64,000 nt of DNA, taken from contig CAYGAY010000017.1 in the NCBI GenBank assembly GCA_964347975.1, positions 1-64,000 on the forward strand, read 5' to 3'. A program made the position numbers and the translations under genes. A model generated the notes under the pieces. The model was not told the DNA's origin, did no database searches, and saw only the letters and a program-made list of their open reading frames with translations. Below, piece after piece: positions 54,726 to 63,590 of the stretch. Numbering within the stretch: the first letter of the stretch is position 1; each line of letters begins with the position of its first letter. The stretch comes from Bin87 sp964347975 (GTDB lineage: Bacteria > Chloroflexota > Dehalococcoidia > Lucifugimonadales > UBA3495).

Positions 54726-55643
54726 CTAGTCGTACCGGATCCGTGGGTTTATGTAGGCGTACAGTATATCCACTGCCAAATTGACGGCCAGGATGATTAC
54801 CGCGTCCAGCAGGATCACCGCCTGCAGCAGTGGGAAGTCGCGTTGCGCCACGGCATCAATGGTGAGACGGCCGATACCCGGCCACGCGAATACGGTCTCG
54901 GTGACGATGGCGCCCGTCACGAACCCGCCCACGAAAACACCGAACAACGTCAGTACCGGGATCAGGGCGTTGCGCAGGCAGTGCTTCCAGAACACCTTCC
55001 ATTCCTCCAGGCCCTTAATCCTGGCGAGCTTGACGTATTCGGTGTCCAGCACCTCCAGCATGCTTGACCGGATCAGTCGCATCATTCCGGCAATGGAGAA
55101 GGTGCCCAACGTGAACGCCGGCAGGATGTAATGCAGCGGGCCGCCCATTCTCCCTGGCGGGAGCACGTCCAGCCAAACGCTGAAAATGTAGATGCACACG
55201 ATGGCGATCCAGAAATTGGGCGTCGCAACGCCGAAAACCGCGATGGCGCCAGCTACCTGGTCGATCCAGGTTCCCCGTTTGACGGCTGCCACCACCCCCA
55301 GCGGGATGGCGACGCTGACCGCAATAAACATGGATAGGGGAAGCAGCTTGAGCGTGTTGGGCAGTCGCTCGAAGAACAGCTCGGCCGCCGGCTTTTTGTA
55401 CACGATGGAGTCGCCGAAGTCGCCGCGGACAATGCCGGTGAGAAACACGAAGAGCTGGACGTGGTACGGGCGGTCGAGGCCGAGGTTCCGCTCAATGAAC
55501 TGGCGCTCTTCCTCGGTGGCGTCTTCAGGCACCATGAGGTCGGCCGGATTGCCGGTGGCCCTGGCCAGGGCGAACACGATCAGCGCGACGATAAATAGCA
55601 GGACGATGCCCTGCAAAAACCGGTTGAGGATGTATTTCTGCAA
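54726..55643 (-). CDS. ABC transporter permease, DppB-type (set 4)
   Basis: 305 residues, TTG start (MQKYILNRFLQGIVLLF). Six spans, an EAA-loop region (KLARIKGLEEWKVFWKHCLRNALIPV) and the C-terminus DILYAYINPRIRYD. It forms the channel with the DppC-type protein encoded next. Confidence 0.92.
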   Translation of the reverse strand: MQKYILNRFLQGIVLLFIVALIVFALARATGNPADLMVPEDATEEERQFIERNLGLDRPYHVQLFVFLTGIVRGDFGDSIVYKKPAAELFFERLPNTLKLLPLSMFIAVSVAIPLGVVAAVKRGTWIDQVAGAIAVFGVATPNFWIAIVCIYIFSVWLDVLPPGRMGGPLHYILPAFTLGTFSIAGMMRLIRSSMLEVLDTEYVKLARIKGLEEWKVFWKHCLRNALIPVLTLFGVFVGGFVTGAIVTETVFAWPGIGRLTIDAVAQRDFPLLQAVILLDAVIILAVNLAVDILYAYINPRIRYD

Positions 55644-55730
55644 ATCCCCGACCTCAAGGAATGGCGCGCGCCGGGCTGTTGGGCCAGTTCCCGGCGCGAC
55701 GAGAGTGAATTGTCAAGGGTGATTAGGGGA

Positions 55731-57599
55731 TTACTGCCAGGGATTGCCCTCGGCGTGGGGTATGCGATGGAACACGTCGCCGAGCTCGCCGCGCCCGTAG
55801 ATGCCCTGCCAGCGGCCCACGGTTTCCGGGTTGGACGCGTAGAGGCTCACGCCCTGGACTATCGGGACGCCGATCCACTGGTCGGCCACCAGCTGGATGA
55901 TGGCGTTGGTCGCCTCGGCGCGCTTCGCATCATCGCGTTCCGAGATGGCTATCTCGTGGAGCCTGAGATATTCCTCGCCCTCAGCAGTAAGAGTATCCCG
56001 GTCGCCGAATGCCACGTGGTTGCTGTCGGGATGGAAGGTGCTCTGATACCGGGGCACCGGAAGGGGCCGGCCCGCGTTGCGGAAGATGCTGACGGCGCCG
56101 TTGAATCCCTCGCCCCATTCATCATGCCCAGGCCGCCGGGTCAGGGGGCTGAACACGCCAATCTCGATAATCTTCAGGTCGGACTTGATGCCGATCTCCT
56201 CCCAGAAGCCCGTGACGGCCTGGCTGAGGTCGTTCATATAGGGAGTGCCGGAGAAGTTGGTGCTCCAGAAGGTGACCTCAAATCCGTCGGGATAGCCGGC
56301 TTCAGCCAACAATTCTTTGGCGCGCTCCGGGTCGTAGGCCAGCGCCTCCTCGCCCCACTTTTGCCACCGGGGAACGTCCACGTCAACGCTGGTGGGGAAG
56401 GTGGCGAAGGGCATCGAAGGCCGACCGTAGCCATTCAAGGTGTAGTCGATGATGTCCTGGCGGTTGATGGCCAGGGACATGGCCTGGCGGACGCGAATAT
56501 CGCCGACGGGCAGGGCCTGGGCCTCGGGCCAGTAGAGGCCCCAGAACTGGTAGATGAACATGCCCACGCCCTCGATGACCGTGAGCTGCGCGCCGGCGGC
56601 TTCCACTTCAGGAGCGGACTCCGGCACCAGGTCGATGAGGTCGGCCTGGCCGGTGCGGACCATGGCCAGCTTGGTGCTCTCCTCGGGGACCAGCAGCAGG
56701 CTCATGTTGGCGAAGTGGGGGATGCCGCGGTGCGACTTGTCGAAAGCCTCATACCGGAAGTAATCGCCCACGGAGTGCTCGGCGTACATCCAGGGACCGC
56801 TGCCTACCGGCTCGGCCCGGAAACCTTCGTCTCCCACGGCTTCGATGTAGTCCTTGGGCATGATCTGGCCGCCCTGGAACACCGCCCTGGTCAGCAGGCT
56901 CCAGAAGTGGGGCTTGGATCCTTCGGTGTGCATCCGCAGGGTAAGATCATCAATCACTTCGATGGCTTCCTCGGAGGGCTGTCTGAGTTGCCGGTTGAGG
57001 CGGTTGCCGTCGCCCACCACACTTTCATCGTGGTACATGGTGCGCTCGAGGCTGAACTTCACGTCGTGGGCGTCCAGAGCTTCGCCGTTGTGGAACACCA
57101 GGCCCGGCGCGATGTTGAAAGTCCAGCTGGCGCCGTCGGGGTCAATTCCCCATTCCTCGGCCACTCCGGGGCCGACGCCGCCGTACTGGGAATCGTAGTT
57201 GAAGCCGAGGAGAGCGTCGTAGATGGGCGCCTGGTATTGGGCGTGTCCCGCCCGGCCTTGCAGGATCGGATCGGTCACCTGAGCGCCCAGGTTTTGCAGG
57301 CTCACGGTCAGCGTGCCCGCGGGATCGCCCTGCCGGACCACCGCTTCGACCGGCGGCACCGGGGTGGCTACCACCAGCACTTCCTTGATGACCTCTTTTT
57401 CTTCGGTAACAACGCGAGTGACCTCAACGGGCTTATCCACCTGTTCGGTAACGACGCGAGTGACCTCAACAGGCGTTTCCACCTGCTGGGTAACGACGCG
57501 AGTGACCTCGACCTCGGCCGGCGCGGCGGCGCCTCCGCAAGCCAGGACGAGAGCCAGGGACAACGTTAAGGATGCGAGCCAGACTGCCTTAACCGACAT
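55731..57599 (-). CDS. ABC transporter substrate-binding lipoprotein with repeated coiled tether (set 4)
   Basis: 622 residues, GGAGG 6 nt before the ATG. Lipobox LALVLAC|GG. Residues ~28-82 repeat VEVTRVVT-(E/Q)-(Q/E) three times with V/E/K-rich links (DNA repeats at about 57410-57512), forming a rod-like stalk. The SBP_bac_5 domain follows (AEEWGIDPDGASWTFNIAPGL region; RQAMSLAINRQDI; AKELLAEAGYPDGFEVTFW). The long stalk would hold the binding domain away from the membrane. Confidence 0.92.
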   Translation of the reverse strand: MSVKAVWLASLTLSLALVLACGGAAAPAEVEVTRVVTQQVETPVEVTRVVTEQVDKPVEVTRVVTEEKEVIKEVLVVATPVPPVEAVVRQGDPAGTLTVSLQNLGAQVTDPILQGRAGHAQYQAPIYDALLGFNYDSQYGGVGPGVAEEWGIDPDGASWTFNIAPGLVFHNGEALDAHDVKFSLERTMYHDESVVGDGNRLNRQLRQPSEEAIEVIDDLTLRMHTEGSKPHFWSLLTRAVFQGGQIMPKDYIEAVGDEGFRAEPVGSGPWMYAEHSVGDYFRYEAFDKSHRGIPHFANMSLLLVPEESTKLAMVRTGQADLIDLVPESAPEVEAAGAQLTVIEGVGMFIYQFWGLYWPEAQALPVGDIRVRQAMSLAINRQDIIDYTLNGYGRPSMPFATFPTSVDVDVPRWQKWGEEALAYDPERAKELLAEAGYPDGFEVTFWSTNFSGTPYMNDLSQAVTGFWEEIGIKSDLKIIEIGVFSPLTRRPGHDEWGEGFNGAVSIFRNAGRPLPVPRYQSTFHPDSNHVAFGDRDTLTAEGEEYLRLHEIAISERDDAKRAEATNAIIQLVADQWIGVPIVQGVSLYASNPETVGRWQGIYGRGELGDVFHRIPHAEGNPWQ

Positions 57600-57659
57600 T
57601 CGATACCTCCGACCATAATCACGAATGCAAATGTCGCGCTATGGGTTTGCTATCGGGGG

Positions 57660-57688
57660 ACAATACACCTGCCGGTGAATTCAGTCAA
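57660..57688 (-). promoter_or_regulatory. Sigma70-type promoter for SBP set 4
   Basis: Minus strand TTGACT (57688-57683), exact 17-nt spacer, TATTGT (57665-57660). The predicted leader to ATG 57599 is about 55 nt. Confidence 0.65.
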
Positions 57689-57745
57689 CTTTGTCGCAAC
57701 CGGCAACTGCGTAAGTCCCATGTCGCTGCAACCGGCGCGGCGAAT

Positions 57746-57850
57746 TCAGTCGCTGATGCCATACACCCGCCGGGCCGTGTCGTGGAACCGGGCGGCGCGC
57801 TCGGTGGGCGTGTAACCTGCGGTGTCGCCGGAAAGGCTCAACAACCAAAG
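57746..57850 (-). pseudogene. Possible C-terminal remnant of an amidohydrolase
   Basis: One minus-strand frame ends GDTAGYTPTERAARFHDTARRVYGISD and then stops at 57746-57748. The ending resembles the final helix of metal-dependent amidohydrolases (amidohydrolase_2). No start or upstream domain is present before the DUF3782-like gene at 57973, so only a scrap remains. Confidence 0.35.
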
Positions 57851-57972
57851 GGCGCGAGTCTCTCCTCTCGACTGGCGCATCCGGCATGGCGCTTCCCAAT
57901 GTTGGGGGTAGCTTGCCGGCAGTCGGCGGCTCTCGCCGTTTCCGGTCTTTTGAAGTCGCGGTTCCTGCGGAG

Positions 57973-58677
57973 TTATTCCGGCATGGTCATTATAACGACG
58001 TCGTGGTCGGCGGCGTACTTGGCGGCTTCGTCCAGAGCATAGGCTCCGATAGCCGTCGCCATTACGTCGCTCGCGGTGGCTTTTGCCAGCAGGTCGGCCT
58101 GCTCGCGGGCCCGGCGGATGTCGCTTTCGTCCAGCGTTACCGATGTTTCGGCGACGACGTATTGGCCGTCGCCGGCCAGGATGATGTCGGTATTTTCCAG
58201 CTCGTCGGATTGGTCAGCGCTGATGTTCCCATTGGCGACAGATTGGTCCAACAGTTCCGGGAAACGGTTGCTGTCTGGAGTGGTGATGGCGTATATGACC
58301 CGCATACCGCTGAGGGACAGATTCCGCTGGGCCAGCCGGCTGGCGCGTCGGGCGGCTTTGCGCTCGTAGTCAGAACCGATGAGGCGGTTCATGTTGCCTT
58401 CCAGCCGGGCTTGGCCGGCCTTTAGATCTGCAACGTCTTGTTCCAAGCGTTCCAGACGTTCTTCCAAGCGTTCCAGACGTTCGTTGGTGGCGGCGATGAA
58501 ATCTTGGACCAGTCGGGCCAGCTCAGCCACGGTCTGCTGGAGTTCCCGGACAATGGCCGGCAGCTGCAGGAACTCCTGTCCGAGTACGTGCTGGCGCATC
58601 GCCTCTGCCAGCCTGGGGTTGTTCGCCATGGCGGCAAGGATGTCCTCGAAGGTGGCGATGGGTGTGGGGGTGGTCAT
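57973..58677 (-). CDS. Coiled-coil PD-(D/E)XK-like protein (DUF3782-type)
   Basis: 234 residues, AAAGGA about 9 nt before the ATG. Residues ~1-45 are helical; residues ~45-98 are a coiled coil (ERLERLEERLERLEQ, repeated ACGTTC-TCCAAGC DNA units at about 58442-58485). The C-terminal domain has IILAGDGQYVVAETSVTLDESDIRRA...ADLLAKAT...IGAYALDEAAKYAADHDVVIM. The layout matches coiled-coil nuclease-like proteins annotated DUF3782; nuclease activity is unproven. It lies 34 bp after a Uma2 gene in the same direction. Confidence 0.7.
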   Translation of the reverse strand: MTTPTPIATFEDILAAMANNPRLAEAMRQHVLGQEFLQLPAIVRELQQTVAELARLVQDFIAATNERLERLEERLERLEQDVADLKAGQARLEGNMNRLIGSDYERKAARRASRLAQRNLSLSGMRVIYAITTPDSNRFPELLDQSVANGNISADQSDELENTDIILAGDGQYVVAETSVTLDESDIRRAREQADLLAKATASDVMATAIGAYALDEAAKYAADHDVVIMTMPE

Positions 58678-58711
58678 ACCGCTGTTCCTTTGGTCTGGTC
58701 AACCCTCATTA

Positions 58712-59455
58712 TCAGGAGTCTTGGTGCAGAAGTCGCTGTTCCAGTTCGCGGATGCGGGCCTGGTCTCGGGCCCTGGCTTCGCGTTCGGCGCGGAGTTCTG
58801 CGGCGGCGGTATCGGCGCGGGCTTCCGCAGCGAGACGGGCTATGCGCTCGCTTTCAAAGGTGGCGATGTGCTGCCCGGTCTTCGGGTCGTAGCAGTTCAA
58901 CTGGCCGTCTTCCCATCGCCAGTCCACGTTCATAACCTCGCTGTGTCCCTCCAACACTCCGCCGGTCAGCTCGGCAATGTCTATCGGCTCGTACCGGCCG
59001 TTCACCAGCCGGTCGCCGGCCAGTCTGGCGCCGTGAAACTCTCCGGTGGCGTCGAACCGCCAATACTCCGGTATCAGCAGCCTCTCGTAGAACTCGCGCT
59101 TCGCTCCAACGTCGATGTGGCCCGTAGCCGGCGAGGCTATCTCGAGGACCAGGTCTGGCGGCTTGCCCTGCTCTGAGATGACGTAGCCGTTGGCGCCACG
59201 GTAGGCGGCGGGGTTCACTCGGAAGGCCACCAGCAGGTCGGGATACCTCATCTCGTCGCCACGCCGGGCGGTGATGTACTTCTCGCCGGATACGATGGTG
59301 CTATCGGGGTTGCCCAGGAACTGCTTCAGATGGTGTTGGAGGCCGGTTTCGCTGAGGTGCTCGGCGGATGTCATGTCGTCGGGTTCGCGTTCCGGTGGGT
59401 CGGGTAGCCGGAAACGGCTTGGGGATTGGGTGATTTTGGCGTCGGCGGTGGTCAT
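58712..59455 (-). CDS. Uma2 family putative nuclease with coiled-coil tail
   Basis: 247 residues, AGAGG 6 nt before the ATG. Uma2 core: MRYPDLLVAFRV, PDLVLEIASPATG, YERLLIPEYWRFDATGEFHG. The charged C-terminal coiled coil (about 200-245) is rich in Ala/Arg/Glu. It probably forms a two-gene operon with the DUF3782-type gene; both belong to the PD-(D/E)XK superfamily in a broad sense. 59456-59735 upstream shows no convincing gene. Confidence 0.87.
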   Translation of the reverse strand: MTTADAKITQSPSRFRLPDPPEREPDDMTSAEHLSETGLQHHLKQFLGNPDSTIVSGEKYITARRGDEMRYPDLLVAFRVNPAAYRGANGYVISEQGKPPDLVLEIASPATGHIDVGAKREFYERLLIPEYWRFDATGEFHGARLAGDRLVNGRYEPIDIAELTGGVLEGHSEVMNVDWRWEDGQLNCYDPKTGQHIATFESERIARLAAEARADTAAAELRAEREARARDQARIRELEQRLLHQDS

Positions 59456-59735
59456 GCTGAACCTCTGTGGGCTTAGCGCGGCTGGGCGGGTCGTTACCGT
59501 GTGGATGATGAGCAGGATTATACCGGTGTATTCTTCGGTCCAGGTAGGGCTTAATCCGGTTCAGGTGATTCCTGCCAACCGCCGTGGTTCCCTTGATTGC
59601 CGGTGAGGTGTTGCGGACGAAATGCCCGGGGTGGTGGAAACTGTTTTGGTGGTAGTAGGAACCGTCCTTGGGGGCCTCGGTGTTGCGGTCCAGGGGTGGA
59701 CCTTTGCGAAATTTCCTCGTGAGGCGGGGGCAGCG

Positions 59736-59765
59736 TTGACAGTCCAATGCCCGCCTGCATATCCT
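59736..59765 (+). promoter_or_regulatory. Candidate promoter of tRNA-Arg
   Basis: TTGACA (59736-59741), 18-nt spacer, TATCCT (59760-59765), 14 bp before the tRNA 5' end. Confidence 0.45.
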
Positions 59766-59778
59766 TGAAGGGTAGCGC

Positions 59779-59854
59779 GTCCCAGTAGCTCAGTGGATAG
59801 AGCGGCTGCCTTCTAAGCAGCTGGCCGCGGGTTCGAATCCTGCCTGGGACGCCA
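59779..59854 (+). tRNA. tRNA-Arg (anticodon TCT)
   Basis: 76-nt cloverleaf with encoded CCA. Acceptor GTCCCAG / CTGGGAC with discriminator G, D-arm GCTC...GAGC, anticodon stem GCTGC/GCAGC with loop CTTCTAA (anticodon TCT, reads AGA), and T-arm GCGGG-TTCGAAT-CCTGC. Rare-codon Arg tRNAs are frequent integration sites, but no integrase is seen here. Confidence 0.95.
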
Positions 59855-59908
59855 TTTCATCTCATCACCTGGAGCACGATCCTCTCCAGCGCAGAAAGGT
59901 GAAGCAAG

Positions 59909-60712
59909 ATGCAACTGGAAGGTAAAGTCGCCCTGGTAACCGGAGGGGGCCGGGGATTGGGCCGTTCCATGGCTTTGGCCTATGCTCGCGAGGGAGCGGA
60001 TGTCGCCATCGTAGCCCGCACCCCTGCGGAGCTGGAGGCCGTCGGTTCGGAAATTCGCGCCCTGGGCCGCCGCGCCCACCCGGTCAACGCCGAACTGACC
60101 ACCGGCGAAGGCGCCAGCCGGGCCGTCCGGGAAACCGTCAGCGAACTGGGGAAGATAGATATCCTGGTCAACAACGCCGGCGGCTATCGCCTCTTCACCA
60201 ACGACCTGACCCACGCGGTTACGGTACTGGACATCACCGAAGCGGAGTGGCGGCGGGTGATGGAGTCGAACCTGACCACCACGTTCCTGACCTGCAAGGC
60301 GGTCCTGCCGCACATGATGGAACGTCGCTGCGGGGTCATCGTGAACCTGACTTCAAGGAACGTGGCCCGCCGGGGCCGGGCCGGACAGGCGTCCTATGGC
60401 GCCGCCAAGGCCGCGGTGGAGCGGCTCAGCGAGGCGCTGGCCGACGAGGTGAAGGACTTCGGCATCGCCGTCAACATCCTCGACCCCGGCTGGAACCTGA
60501 CCAGGCCCAACGACGACTACGACGCTGAAGTGCACAAGCGCATGAGGTTGCCCGACGACATTGCCGAAGTGGCCGTGTACCTGGCCCGGCAGACCCCGGC
60601 AACTATGACCGGCCAGTTGATCTCCGCGCCGGAATACGACGCCGAACACGGCATAACACGGCTTTCGGCTTACGAACGGCTCCACGACCAGCCTGGCAGC
60701 GTTGCAATTTAG
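59909..60712 (+). CDS. Short-chain dehydrogenase/reductase (SDR)
   Basis: 267 residues, classical SDR: NAD(P)-binding TGGGRGLG (11-18), NNAG (88-91), catalytic Ser149 (NLTSRNV), Tyr163 and Lys167 (SYGAAKAAV). Arg39 at the end of beta-2 (VARTPAE) favours NADP. The C-terminus is shorter and less typical than FabG. The substrate is unknown. Confidence 0.92.
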   Translation: MQLEGKVALVTGGGRGLGRSMALAYAREGADVAIVARTPAELEAVGSEIRALGRRAHPVNAELTTGEGASRAVRETVSELGKIDILVNNAGGYRLFTNDLTHAVTVLDITEAEWRRVMESNLTTTFLTCKAVLPHMMERRCGVIVNLTSRNVARRGRAGQASYGAAKAAVERLSEALADEVKDFGIAVNILDPGWNLTRPNDDYDAEVHKRMRLPDDIAEVAVYLARQTPATMTGQLISAPEYDAEHGITRLSAYERLHDQPGSVAI

Positions 60713-60727
60713 GGGTTAGTTTTCTCG

Positions 60728-60752
60728 GCATTCCGGCGAAAGCCGGAATCCG
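60728..60752. repeat. Short palindromic hairpin repeat
   Basis: CATTCCGGCGAAAGCCGGAATCC, a perfect ATTCCGGC/GCCGGAAT hairpin just after the SDR stop; a member of the dispersed family also at 5301, 36999 and elsewhere. Confidence 0.65.
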
Positions 60753-60866
60753 GTTCGGTATTGGCCTTTGCGGCAATGGCAGTCGTTACCCTGGCGCTCC
60801 TCGTGGCGTTCTGAAGGGAGCCTCCCCGGTTGTAACCGGCGCGATAGCGGGCGTAGGATGTGCGCC

Positions 60867-63590
60867 ATGACACCGGAACATTTCATCGCAACCTGGGAAA
60901 ATACCGCCCTGAACGAGGAACAGGGCGCGCAGTCCTGGTTCAATGACCTCTGCGAACTCATCGGCCACGAAAAGCCGCGGGGCGAGCGGAACGGCCTCGT
61001 CTATGCCTTTGAGCATCGCATTGAAACCGGCAAGGCCGACGCCTACTACGAAAATCATTTCGCCTGGGAATTCAAGGCTCGCGAGGGGCAGTTGGACGAG
61101 GCGATGCGCCAGGCGCTCGGCTATTCGATGTACCTGAAAACGCCGCCCCTGCTGGTGGTGTCCGCCTTTAACGTCATCCGCATCCGCACCAACTTTCCCG
61201 GCATGGAAAGCGTACAGCGCGAAATACGCATCGCCGATCTGGCGCAGCCGGAAATCCGGGACGTCATCAAGCGGGTTTTCACCAACCCGGAGTGGTTCAA
61301 CACCGGCAAGAGCCGCGACGACGTCACCAAAGAAACCGCCGCGCTGTTCCAGGCGGTGAGCAACGACATGGCCGGTTCGGGCTATGGCGCTGATCCGTCA
61401 AAAATCCGGGAACTGGCGCAGTACCTCAACCAGATTATCTTTTGCCTGTACGCCGAGGACGCCGGGCTGCTGCCCGACGGCGCGTTCACCGGACTCGTGG
61501 TGAACCAGCGGCGGGAACCGGAGCGATTCCGCCGGGGCGCGCAAACGCTGTTCGCCGAAATGAACCACGGCGGCCTGTTCGGCCCGCAGACCATTGAGCC
61601 TTTCAACGGCGAACTGTTCGCCCACGTTCCCGACGTGACGCTGAACACCGCCGCGTTGGAACGCCTGGCGGAAGCGGCGGCCCAGAACTGGAGCAATATC
61701 GAGCCGTCCATATTCGGCACTCTCTTCGAGCGCGCGCTGGGTCTCACCGAGGAACGCGCCCCGCTGGGCGCGCACTATACCAGCGAGGCAGCTATCCGCC
61801 GGGTAGTGCAGCCGGTGATCCTGGACGATCTGCAACGGGAATGGGAGCGCGCCAAAGCGGACGCCGACGCCGCCCAGTCCAGCGGCGACACCGACGGCGC
61901 GCTGGCCGCGATGCAAGCCTACCGCCGGCAGCTGGCCGGCGCGCGCGTCCTCGACCCGGCCTGCGGCAGCGGAAACTTCCTTTACGTCACGCTCAAAGCG
62001 TTGCTTGACCTGGAGCGGCGGGCCATCGACTACCGAACCGCCCTCCGGAACAACCCGGACGCGCCGCTGGTGAACCCGACGCAGATGATGGGCCTGGAGG
62101 TCAACGAGTACGCGGCGCAACTGGCGAAAACCGCCCTGTGGATTGGCTACATCCAGTGGCACCAGGCCAACGGATTCGCCTACACCAACCGCCCCATCCT
62201 GGACAACATCGACGGGATTGAGCGCCGGGACGCCGCCATTGCCGTTGACGATGATGGCGACGGCGCAGCGAAAGCGCAATGGCCGGCGGCGACCTACATC
62301 ATCGGCAACCCGCCTTTTCTGGGGGCCAGCAATATGCTGGACGAGCTGGGGGCCGACTACACCGGACGGCTGCGGCAAGCCTATCGCCACGAACTGGACG
62401 GCGCGGTTGACCTGTGCTGCTACTGGTTTGAGCAAGCGCGGGCGCAGATTGCAGAGGGTCGGGCACAGCGGGCCGGCCTGCTGGCCACCCAGGCGATACG
62501 GTTCAGCAGCAATCGCCGCACTCTGGAACGCATCAAGGAAACCGGCGACATTTTCGCCGCCTACGACGACCTGGAATGGAAACCGGAGGAACCCGGCTCC
62601 GCCGCCGTCCACGTGTCCATCATCTGCTTCGACGACGGCAGCGAAACCGCCAAAATGCTGAACGGCGCGCCGGCATCGGACATTGACACCCGCCTCACCG
62701 ACGCCGTGCATCTGGACCAGGCGCAAAGGCTGCCGCAGAATCTTGGCATCTGCTTTGCGGGTGTCAGCAAGGGCGGCCCCTTTGACTTGACCCCGCAAGA
62801 TGCAGCAACAATGCTGGCCGACAGCAACCCCAACGGCCGACCCAATAGAGACGTTGTGAAACGGTACATCATCGGCAACGATATAAACGGCAGGCCAAAA
62901 GAACGCTGGCTGATTGATTTCGGTCCGATGCCAGAGTCGGATGCCCGACTGTACAGCTTGCCTTACCAGCATTGTAGGCGGTACGTGAAACCCGAAAGGG
63001 CAAACAACCGTGAAAAGCGATTGCGGGAACAATGGTGGCAACATCGCAGAAGTGGCGATGACGTCAAGCAATCTATTGCTCCGCTAACTCGGTATCTTGG
63101 CACCAGCCAAGTGTCCAAGCATCGCTACTTCCAGTTCATTGACGCCGACATTACGCCGGATGCAACAATTACGACATTTGCCCGTGAGGATGACTACTTT
63201 CTGGGGATACTGGAAAGCCGTTTCCATAAGGTATGGACTGCCGCCATCGGCACGCAGTTGCGGGAAAAGGAATCGGGCCGTCGTTACATCATCAGCGAGT
63301 GCTTTGAGAAGTTTCCCTTTCCGACACCCACGGAAGCGCAGCGGCAGGCAGTGGCGCAGGCGGCGCGGCGGCTGGACGAGCAGCGGCGCAACGTCTGCCG
63401 GCCCAAGGGCAGCTACCGCCGCTCGATGACTGCGCTGTACAACGAAAACCCGCCGTGGCTGCGGACGGCCCACGCCGAGCTGGACGCGGCGGCCGCCGAC
63501 GCCTACGGCTGGCCGGCCGATGTGACGGACCGCGAGATCCTGCAAAGGCTGGCGCGCCTGAACCGGAGCGGACGGGCCGGCGCGCCGTGA
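60867..63590 (+). CDS. MmeI-like type IIL restriction-modification enzyme
   Basis: ATG 60867 assumed; the frame is open to 60768 but that part crosses spacer DNA. 908 residues, close to MmeI (919). The N-terminal nuclease has Asp58...Glu68-Phe-Lys70 (PD-(D/E)XK). A helical spacer runs to about 350. The gamma-class methyltransferase has motif I LDPACGSGNF (362-371) and motif IV NPPF (481-484, adenine methylation). The C-terminal target-recognition part contains YVKPERANNREKR, and the protein ends in a helical tail. One polypeptide both cuts and methylates one strand of its site. No separate specificity subunit is present. Confidence 0.87.
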   Translation: MTPEHFIATWENTALNEEQGAQSWFNDLCELIGHEKPRGERNGLVYAFEHRIETGKADAYYENHFAWEFKAREGQLDEAMRQALGYSMYLKTPPLLVVSAFNVIRIRTNFPGMESVQREIRIADLAQPEIRDVIKRVFTNPEWFNTGKSRDDVTKETAALFQAVSNDMAGSGYGADPSKIRELAQYLNQIIFCLYAEDAGLLPDGAFTGLVVNQRREPERFRRGAQTLFAEMNHGGLFGPQTIEPFNGELFAHVPDVTLNTAALERLAEAAAQNWSNIEPSIFGTLFERALGLTEERAPLGAHYTSEAAIRRVVQPVILDDLQREWERAKADADAAQSSGDTDGALAAMQAYRRQLAGARVLDPACGSGNFLYVTLKALLDLERRAIDYRTALRNNPDAPLVNPTQMMGLEVNEYAAQLAKTALWIGYIQWHQANGFAYTNRPILDNIDGIERRDAAIAVDDDGDGAAKAQWPAATYIIGNPPFLGASNMLDELGADYTGRLRQAYRHELDGAVDLCCYWFEQARAQIAEGRAQRAGLLATQAIRFSSNRRTLERIKETGDIFAAYDDLEWKPEEPGSAAVHVSIICFDDGSETAKMLNGAPASDIDTRLTDAVHLDQAQRLPQNLGICFAGVSKGGPFDLTPQDAATMLADSNPNGRPNRDVVKRYIIGNDINGRPKERWLIDFGPMPESDARLYSLPYQHCRRYVKPERANNREKRLREQWWQHRRSGDDVKQSIAPLTRYLGTSQVSKHRYFQFIDADITPDATITTFAREDDYFLGILESRFHKVWTAAIGTQLREKESGRRYIISECFEKFPFPTPTEAQRQAVAQAARRLDEQRRNVCRPKGSYRRSMTALYNENPPWLRTAHAELDAAAADAYGWPADVTDREILQRLARLNRSGRAGAP

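Noticed and set aside
57410..57512. Possible CRISPR-like repeats
   Set aside because: The repeats are in frame inside the SBP stalk and encode VEVTRVVT units; spacing and divergence do not fit a CRISPR array. No array was found elsewhere.
59779..59854. tRNA-Arg as attachment site of an integrated element
   Set aside because: No integrase and no repeat of the tRNA 3' end is seen downstream to the end of the window.
61398..63071. 557-codon minus-strand frame
   Set aside because: Antisense to the MmeI-like gene with no recognisable domain.
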